Shown here piece by piece: positions 41,764 to 46,523 of a stretch of DNA of 64,000 bases. Origin of the DNA: Chryseobacterium artocarpi (lineage in GTDB: Bacteria; Bacteroidota; Bacteroidia; Flavobacteriales; Weeksellaceae); the NCBI RefSeq assembly GCF_001684975.1, contig NZ_MAYH01000050.1:62001-126000 (forward strand), read 5' to 3'. A program made the position numbers and the translations under genes. The notes beneath the pieces are model-generated. The model was not told the origin of the DNA. It saw only the letters and a list, made by a program, of their open reading frames with translations, and made no database searches. The first letter of the stretch is position 1. Every line of letters starts with the position of its first letter.

Positions 41764-41833
41764 AAAGAAAAAGCCTGTCTGTATTTTGTGTTTTGGCTTA
41801 AAGATCTTCTGCTCTTGACAGACATTTTCTTTT
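41764..41833 (-). ncRNA. Interspersed small structured element, copy C
   Basis: The minus strand begins GAAAATGTCTGTCAAGAGC, contains the core AGAGCAGAAGATCTTTA, and ends with GACAGGCTTTTTC and more Ts. The ACAGACA/TGTCTGT stem is intact. Confidence 0.6.
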
Positions 41834-41904
41834 CTTAATAAAGGATATTTTTTGTCATAAGTGATAATGGATGAAGCATTCTTTATATTCACTTATAATT
41901 TTTG

Positions 41905-41986
41905 AGATGGTTATGGGATTCAAACCCACTCAGCTTATGCAACGGTTTTGCAGACCGCCCCGACTCTTCCACTTCGGCGAACCATC
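41905..41986 (-). tRNA. tRNA with Cys anticodon (GCA) and class II variable arm
   Basis: 82 nt. Acceptor GATGGTT/AACCATC fully paired; anticodon loop CTGCAAA (GCA) on GCGGT/ACCGT; a long variable region (TGCATAAGCTGA) like that of the neighbouring tRNA-Tyr; T-arm ATGGG-TTTGAAT-CCCAT; discriminator U. Standard bacterial tRNA-Cys has a short variable loop, so this looks like a Tyr-type body with a Cys anticodon. Confidence 0.8.
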
Positions 41987-42013
41987 ATTTTTATGATTAT
42001 TTGTTTTCATTAA

Positions 42014-42070
42014 AAAATAAAGTCTGTCTATATTTTTGTTTGAACTTCTGCGCTTGACAGACTTTATTTT
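42014..42070 (-). ncRNA. Interspersed small structured element, copy E
   Basis: A perfect 15-bp stem AAAATAAAGTCTGTC/GACAGACTTTATTTT; the minus strand contains AAGCGCAGAAGTTC and ends in T6. The stem sequence differs from copy D while pairing is kept. Confidence 0.65.
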
Positions 42071-42129
42071 TACCTAAAATTGTATTAATCATATTTTTCT
42101 TAACTCCTCGTTATTTATTATTAAAAAAG

Positions 42130-42188
42130 AAAAGTTTGCCTGTATTTTAGTGTTTGGTGTAAAGATCTTCTGCTCTTGACAAACTTTT
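42130..42188 (-). ncRNA. Interspersed small structured element, copy D
   Basis: Stem AAAAGTTTG/CAAACTTTT; the minus strand contains TGTCAAGAGCAGAAGATC and is followed by CTTTTTT. It lies beside copy E without a tRNA between them. Confidence 0.65.
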
Positions 42189-42223
42189 ACTTTTCTACTG
42201 AAACAATTAACATTGAGTTACTG

Positions 42224-42295
42224 CGATTCCGGAAAGATTCGAACTTTCAACTTCTGGCTTAACAGACCAGCGCTCTACCATTGAGCTACAAAATC
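42224..42295 (-). tRNA. tRNA-Asn(GUU)
   Basis: 72 nt. Acceptor GATTTTG/CGGAATC (two G-U pairs); D-arm TA-GCTC-AATGGTA-GAGC; anticodon stem CTGGT/GCCAG, loop CTGTTAA (GUU); T-arm GAAAG-TTCGAAT-CTTTC; discriminator G. Confidence 0.9.
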
Positions 42296-42299
42296 TTTG

Positions 42300-42372
42300 T
42301 ACGGGAAGAGGGATTCGAACCCTCAGCGCCTTGATCCTAAATCAAGTGTGTCTACCTTTCCACCATTCCCGC
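42300..42372 (-). tRNA. tRNA with Leu anticodon (UAG) but short variable loop
   Basis: 73 nt. Acceptor GCGGGAA/TTCCCGT; anticodon stem CTTGA/TCAAG, loop TTTAGGA (UAG); the variable loop is only about five bases (GCGCT); T-arm GAGGG-TTCGAAT-CCCTC; discriminator A. Bacterial tRNA-Leu normally has a long class II arm. Confidence 0.85.
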
Positions 42373-42430
42373 GGATTTTTTATGAGTAATGATCCATACT
42401 GCCAATGATTACTCATTATTTATCATTTTG

Positions 42431-42502
42431 TCTGGAAAGCAAGATTCGAACTTGCGACCTCCCGCGTCCAAGACGGGTAAACAACCACCGTTATCTTTCC
42501 AG
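42431..42502 (-). tRNA. tRNA-Pro(UGG), divergent
   Basis: 72 nt. Acceptor CTGGAAA/TTTCCAG; the D-arm is weak (TAAC/GTTT); anticodon stem CCCGT/GCGGG, loop CTTGGAC (UGG); T-arm GCAAG-TTCGAAT-CTTGC; discriminator A. Confidence 0.85.
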
Positions 42503-42570
42503 CTTTTGGGTTCACTTCTTTTTCTTTTCCGGGAGACAGCCGGATTGGAAATTTTTCGTGAACCGCTTTG

Positions 42571-42644
42571 TAACCCCAGAAAGATTTGAACTTTCAACCC
42601 CCGGTTTAAAAGACCGGTGCTCTAACCTATTGAGCTATGAGATT
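42571..42644 (-). tRNA. tRNA-Lys(UUU), divergent
   Basis: 74 nt. Acceptor AATCTCA/TGGGGTT (two G-U pairs, A-U first); D-arm TA-GCTC-AATAGGTTA-GAGC; anticodon stem CCGGT/ACCGG, loop CTTTTAA (UUU); T-arm GAAAG-TTCAAAT-CTTTC; discriminator A. Confidence 0.88.
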
Positions 42645-42653
42645 TTATATTTT

Positions 42654-42726
42654 GGGTATCTTCGGGGATCGAACCCTGTTCTCCGGTTCCACAGACCGGC
42701 GCTTTACCAAATAAGCTAAAGAAACC
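42654..42726 (-). tRNA. tRNA-His(GUG), divergent, first of the array
   Basis: 73 nt. Acceptor GGTTTCT/AGATACC with one U-U mismatch; D-arm TA-GCTT-ATTTGGTA-AAGC; anticodon stem CCGGT/ACCGG, loop CTGTGGA (GUG); T-arm with one mismatch; discriminator C. Its 5' end lies 4 bases from the T run of the preceding terminator. Confidence 0.85.
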
Positions 42727-42729
42727 ATA

Positions 42730-42757
42730 AAAAAAGCGCCTCTTTTTGGGAGGCGCT
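42730..42757 (-). terminator. Leader terminator abutting tRNA-His
   Basis: On the minus strand: 8-bp GC-rich stem AGCGCCTC/GAGGCGCT with a 7-base loop, then T7. It starts 26 bases after the stop of leader ORF 2 and ends 3 bases before tRNA-His. An alternative pairing partner for its 5' arm lies in the leader ORF (42803-42810). Confidence 0.85.
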
Positions 42758-42783
42758 CGTTTATATTTTTACGTAAAAGATCA

Positions 42784-42909
42784 TTAGCTGACCCACGTAT
42801 ATAAGCACCTTTTATCCACAATTTCACTACCATAAACACACACAGTACCTGTCGGCTCCTGTCCGAATATTACTGATGGTTGATTGAGTATGTTATGTAA
42901 TTGTTTCAT
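42784..42909 (-). CDS. Putative leader peptide 2 of the tRNA array (41 residues)
   Basis: ATG 42909 to TAA 42784. The peptide begins MKQLHNILNQPS and ends CLYTWVS. It uses 19 amino acids (all but Ala) in 41 positions and 34 different sense codons, including codons rare in AT-rich genomes (CTC, CCG, ACG, GTC, AGG, TGC). Every one of the 12 amino acids served by the array occurs, including Trp, His and two Cys. No signal peptide, membrane helix or known domain. It is followed by a terminator and the first tRNA. The codon spread suggests a ribosome-sensing leader rather than a functional protein. Confidence 0.65.
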   Translation of the reverse strand: MKQLHNILNQPSVIFGQEPTGTVCVYGSEIVDKRCLYTWVS

Positions 42910-42980
42910 TTTATTTTTGTTTTGTTTTTAAATTATTTTTTGTTGAATCCTGAAAACCTGTTGCTTTCAATTTTCGGTTG

Positions 42981-43011
42981 CAAAGTAAATATGAATTTTT
43001 GAAACCCGCAA
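42981..43011 (-). promoter_or_regulatory. Putative promoter of leader 2 and the tRNA array
   Basis: On the minus strand TTG (43011-43009), 20 bp, then TTACTTTG (42988-42981), one base off TAnnTTTG and the same box as at the rsr promoter. The leader before the ATG would be about 65 bases. Confidence 0.5.
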
Positions 43012-43241
43012 ATAAATTTTTAAATTAAATTATTGAAAATCAAATAGTTAAATACAAAATAAAGAGTAAGAAATTTCTGTCCGCAATATTTTGCAGATAT
43101 TTCAAATACCTAAATGACTGTCTCTCATTGGGTTGTCTATCACTCTATTTTATTGTATTAAAGTTGCATTGTTAATTAAAAATTTTTCATGTTTATGGTT
43201 ATTTTTTTTCATTCTAAATAATTTCTGACCTAAAAAACAAA
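43012..43241. other. AT-rich spacer between the two leader units
   Basis: No ORF. It contains a near-dyad CGCAATATTTTGCAG at 43082-43096 on the plus strand, reminiscent of the rsr/sirtuin dyad but with one base less between half-sites and no -7 box at the right distance. Confidence 0.35.
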
Positions 43242-43267
43242 AAACGTCTCGATTTTTCGAGACGTTT
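43242..43267 (-). terminator. Leader 1 terminator
   Basis: An 11-bp perfect stem AAACGTCTCGA/TCGAGACGTTT with a 4-base loop; on the minus strand it is followed by T-rich sequence (TTTTTTG). It starts 30 bases after the stop of leader ORF 1. Confidence 0.85.
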
Positions 43268-43297
43268 CTGCAGTATTTTGATTAATTTTTTACAAGT

Positions 43298-43426
43298 TTA
43301 CAGTAAATAATTTCCAAAGTCAGCACATTTCGCCTCATTCCATATCATCCTATCATATGCGAACAATCCTTTTGTAGAAGGGCTTTCGCATAGTATTGCA
43401 TTGATATGTGCTCTTTGTATTGTCAT
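43298..43426 (-). CDS. Putative leader peptide 1 (42 residues)
   Basis: ATG 43426 to TAA 43298, beginning MTIQRAHINAILCES and ending DFGNYLL. It uses 19 amino acids (all but Val) and 31 different sense codons; all 12 array amino acids occur. The gene has its own promoter (TTG-21-TATCTTTG, short leader) and a terminator 30 bases after the stop, the same plan as leader 2 although the peptides have little sequence similarity. TGAGGCG in codons 30-32 can pair with the terminator 5' arm (CGTCTCG). An alternative is a small functional protein. Confidence 0.6.
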   Translation of the reverse strand: MTIQRAHINAILCESPSTKGLFAYDRMIWNEAKCADFGNYLL

Positions 43427-43438
43427 AATTTTCTGGCG

Positions 43439-43446
43439 CAAAGATA
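43439..43446 (-). promoter_or_regulatory. -7 promoter element of leader 1
   Basis: TATCTTTG on the minus strand, with TTG 21 bp upstream and the ATG 13 bp downstream. Confidence 0.7.
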
Positions 43447-43549
43447 TGAAATTTTGGTATGATGTATCAATGTTTAGTGATTAAACATCCTGTTTCTGCT
43501 GGTTTTAAATGTTGAGATATCTTTTAGAATTATTTTAAACACATTCTAT

Positions 43550-43792
43550 TTATTCATCTAATTTTTCAGGTTGGATAAACAAATCTCCCTGATAATCATA
43601 AAGGCTTTTGTGTTCTGAAGTTGCTATGGTAACTACTTCTTTAGCTTCTATTAATGAAAATGCGGGAAATTTTTCCTTAATATACTTTACGGCATGTAAG
43701 GGTGATTTTCCTTTTGATATCATTTCCTGTACAATTTCAAAAGGATTTTTATCATCATATTTAAAATGAAGATATTTAGCTGTATTATCCAT
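43550..43792 (-). CDS. Small unknown protein at the end of the bpX operon
   Basis: An 80-residue acidic protein. The middle (MISKGKSPLHAVKYIKEKFPAFSLIEAKEVV) resembles the C-terminal helix-loop-helix-strand of ribosomal protein L7/L12-like domains found in small immunity-type proteins. It lies 15 bp downstream of the TPR gene and is probably in the same transcript. Function unknown. Confidence 0.6.
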   Translation of the reverse strand: MDNTAKYLHFKYDDKNPFEIVQEMISKGKSPLHAVKYIKEKFPAFSLIEAKEVVTIATSEHKSLYDYQGDLFIQPEKLDE

Positions 43793-43807
43793 TCTAATTT
43801 TTATCTT

Positions 43808-44833
43808 TTAATTTCTAAACATTTTATTTCTTCCGGTTTTATATCTTGAAATATCTTTCAAGATCACCTCATCATCAGGATTAAAGTGTTTCAGTTCATT
43901 GACAATTTCTGAGCGCGTCCCTATTTTTTCAGCAATGATTTCGTAGGCAATATTTCTTGTTATTGATTCCAGTTTCGGATCTTTTTTAAATTCGTGTTTC
44001 ATTGCATCCAGATAGATGATCTTTTTGTGAGCAGGAGTTGTTCCGTAGAGTTCCTGTATTTCTGATTGCAGTTTTTGAATGTCAAAGATATTGGCAAAGT
44101 AGTTATTCAGACAATTGAATGTATCCTTATCTTCTTCCCATCCTTTTAACAGTATTTTTTGTGCAGCTTCGGGGTTTTCCATTTTCTTCCGGTAAATCAA
44201 AGAAGCTTTCACCATCTGATTGTTCGAAATATAATCATCGGTCACCATCTGGTAATAGGTATGAGCATTTTTAAGATCATTGATTTCTCTGTAAAGATCA
44301 CCCACCTTTTCTTTCTGCTCCATTTCTTTGTAAAGGTCTATTGCTTTTTTATACTGTTTAGCTTTTTCATAGCAATTGGCAGCATCGGATTTATTTTTCA
44401 GCTTTTTAAGGTATACTGCTGCGGCTTCATTGTAGAACCCTCCATCTTCTAATGTCTTTGCTCCTCTGTAATTGTCCTGAAGCAGATTCATATAAACTTT
44501 TGCCGCTTTTTTATAATCATTTTCGGCGATATATTTTTCAGCGAGTTCTTCATATTTGCTTCTGATGCGATCAAATAGTGAATTTTCTAAGTAAAAATTT
44601 CCACCGCCGGCTCCTTTTCGCCGTGTATTTCTTTCGTTTTGTTCTTTGTCTTTTAAAGAAGCAATAACCATCAGGATGATAAAGGCAACGATCAGGAAAA
44701 TAATCAGGGTTCCCACAACACTCCAGAAACTTTCATGAAAAAGCTGTGCAACGATTCCAATGATCTTAAACATTGCCAACAGCACAAAGGCTGCCATAAA
44801 TTTGTCTATAAATTTCTGCTTATTCATCATCAT
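43808..44833 (-). CDS. Membrane TPR-type protein of the bpX operon
   Basis: A 341-residue protein with two hydrophobic N-terminal segments (about residues 12-30 and 36-58) and then TPR-like helical repeats (YEELAEKYIAENDYKKAAKVYMNLL, YNEAAAVYLKKLKNKSDAANCYEKAKQYKKAIDLYKEM) facing the cytoplasm. The start overlaps the previous gene by 14 bp, and three consecutive ATGs are possible. It probably scaffolds the MoxR-vWA complex at the membrane. Confidence 0.75.
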   Translation of the reverse strand: MMMNKQKFIDKFMAAFVLLAMFKIIGIVAQLFHESFWSVVGTLIIFLIVAFIILMVIASLKDKEQNERNTRRKGAGGGNFYLENSLFDRIRSKYEELAEKYIAENDYKKAAKVYMNLLQDNYRGAKTLEDGGFYNEAAAVYLKKLKNKSDAANCYEKAKQYKKAIDLYKEMEQKEKVGDLYREINDLKNAHTYYQMVTDDYISNNQMVKASLIYRKKMENPEAAQKILLKGWEEDKDTFNCLNNYFANIFDIQKLQSEIQELYGTTPAHKKIIYLDAMKHEFKKDPKLESITRNIAYEIIAEKIGTRSEIVNELKHFNPDDEVILKDISRYKTGRNKMFRN

Positions 44834-46523
44834 CGGAGTTTAAAATGGTTTTATCATCTCTGAACAAACGGTAAAGAAGCAATATAACGCCAATTGCCAA
44901 TATCCATACGAACCAATTGTAACCAAACATTTTTACCAACGGATAAAACAGGTATACTAACATTGCTACAAGAATAATGATCAGAATAAATTTCACCCAG
45001 GTGGGTACATGATCTCCACCTACATTTAAAGATTTATTTTTAAATAGAAAAGAATACAATCCTACTCCCGCAATCATAAGAATCACCATATACAGAATAT
45101 CTGAAACAGGTGTTTCTTTTTTCAGTTCATTTCCACCGGAGTCAACACCTTTCACTTTTGAATCTTTTATGGTGGAAGGCGGAGGAACTCTATCAAGCAT
45201 ATCGATGGTTCCATACAGTTTTCCCAAGGAGTCTTCCATCAGTACCTGTCTTTTCTTTAGGAGATATTTTACAACATCTCCGTTCACTGGTTTTCCTTTG
45301 GTATATTGTTTCAGGGAATCTGAAATTTTACGCTTTAGCGGTTCAGTTCTTTCTTTAACTTGCTTTGTTATTTTCTTGGTATAAATGGTTTTAAGGGAAT
45401 CTCGGCTGTGCTGTTCATTTTTATTAAGCTTTTGGATATCATGACTTATTTCTCCAATGTCTCTGCCTCCTTTCTTTTTATATTCTTCTTTTGCTTCTTG
45501 GGTTTGTCCTTCCAATAATCCGGCATTGAGAAGTTCATTAGACAATCCTTTTCTTTTGCCATGATACATGGAATCAATCTTCATATCTATTTCCGAGACT
45601 CCTGACTGAAAAGCAATCATATCTGAAGGCGTTTTCACCTCATCTGTCACAATGTTACCTGATGAAACAATGTCTTCTTCCTGCTCGGGCTTATTTTTAT
45701 CTGATGGTAAAGCGATTTTCAGGACAATGGCAATCACAATAACTGCCCAGAATGCTCTACGGAAATTTCGGGTTCCTTTACTTTCGGGATTATCATTTGA
45801 ACCTCCACCGAATAGTCCTTCAAGCCAGGTAAATTTCCCGAAGCCATCACCTCTGGATGTTCCCATGATATCTAAAGGAACTCCCAGCTCTATTGCTCTT
45901 TCCGGATATTTTTCAATATATTCTAAATACTTTTCAATTTCTTTTTTGTTTCCAGCCATTACCTTTTTCAGATCAAACGGCAAGTTATTCATCCATTCTT
46001 CTTCGGTTTGTGGGTTTTGTAATGCTTCCAAAACTTTATCATCGTCCATTTCTACGGTATAGCTTTCTATGAACTGAGGAATTTTGACACCATTCAAAGG
46101 TTTTCTAACCGGTTCGTCTATCTTTTCCGGCTCCTTAATCAAGTCTATCCAGTCAATCTGCTCTGATAATTTCACAATACCAAACTCAGGATGCATAATG
46201 AGAAAATCCGCATCCACAATTTTCCAGTCCTCTGGATTTATTTTGGGATAAAACGTCGTATTTTCAGGGATGAAAAGTTTATTGTCTATAGATTGGAAGT
46301 AAGCATTTTTTCCGATTTCCTGAGGAGCAAGGTCATTAAATATCAGAAAGCATCCGTACAATACATTGGGAATGTCTGCCGGAACTGCATAGGATTTTAT
46401 TCCTTGAAGATCTATCCCAAGTGTTTCCATTTCCTGAAGCCACATGGCAGGCGAGGAACCTTTAATCAAAAGTCCTTTTCGGGGATAATTATTTTTCGGA
46501 AAAGGTTGTATTCTAAGCTCCAT
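44820..46523 (-). CDS. bpX6-like membrane protein of the MoxR-vWA system
   Basis: A 567-residue protein. The N-terminal ~130 residues (RKGLLIKGSSPAMWLQEMETLGIDLQGIKSYAVPADIPNVLYGCFLIF) resemble the bpX6 domain of MoxR-vWA-beta-propeller ternary systems. A first transmembrane helix (about residues 258-274) is followed by a long charged coiled region, and three C-terminal transmembrane helices (IKDSK...YMVILMIAGVGLYSFLF, KFILIIILVAMLVYLFYPL, NWFVWILAIGVILLLYRLF). It overlaps both neighbours by 11-14 bp. Domain name from recognition of the operon context; exact family uncertain. Confidence 0.65.
   Translation of the reverse strand: MELRIQPFPKNNYPRKGLLIKGSSPAMWLQEMETLGIDLQGIKSYAVPADIPNVLYGCFLIFNDLAPQEIGKNAYFQSIDNKLFIPENTTFYPKINPEDWKIVDADFLIMHPEFGIVKLSEQIDWIDLIKEPEKIDEPVRKPLNGVKIPQFIESYTVEMDDDKVLEALQNPQTEEEWMNNLPFDLKKVMAGNKKEIEKYLEYIEKYPERAIELGVPLDIMGTSRGDGFGKFTWLEGLFGGGSNDNPESKGTRNFRRAFWAVIVIAIVLKIALPSDKNKPEQEEDIVSSGNIVTDEVKTPSDMIAFQSGVSEIDMKIDSMYHGKRKGLSNELLNAGLLEGQTQEAKEEYKKKGGRDIGEISHDIQKLNKNEQHSRDSLKTIYTKKITKQVKERTEPLKRKISDSLKQYTKGKPVNGDVVKYLLKKRQVLMEDSLGKLYGTIDMLDRVPPPSTIKDSKVKGVDSGGNELKKETPVSDILYMVILMIAGVGLYSFLFKNKSLNVGGDHVPTWVKFILIIILVAMLVYLFYPLVKMFGYNWFVWILAIGVILLLYRLFRDDKTILNSDDDE

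Larger units (their letters stand above)
40745..42430. repeat. AATGAGTAATGA/TCATTCATTAC palindromic spacers in the array
   Basis: Imperfect palindromes built from GTAATGAGTAATGAT and ATCATTCATTACTTATT fill spacers near 40752-40830, 40917-40980, 41067-41120, 41374-41405, 41683-41715 and 42381-42425. They occur only between tRNA genes in this window, in variable copy number. Confidence 0.6.

Noticed and set aside
40593..42726. tRNA array as part of a prophage
   Set aside because: No capsid, portal, tail, integrase or lysis gene is nearby; the flanks are RNA-repair and MoxR-vWA genes.
40575..42839. Short ORFs of 60-104 codons across the tRNA array on both strands
   Set aside because: They run through well-folded tRNA genes and spacers, including translated tRNA anticodon and T-arm sequence, and have no domain, RBS or promoter.
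42645..42839. 64-codon minus-strand ORF overlapping leader 2, its terminator and tRNA-His
   Set aside because: It crosses a strong terminator and a tRNA gene; leader 2 in another frame explains the region better.
43082..43096. Third copy of the rsr/sirtuin dyad (CGCAATATTTTGCAG)
   Set aside because: The half-sites are imperfect, the spacing is one base short and no -7 box lies 11 bases downstream.
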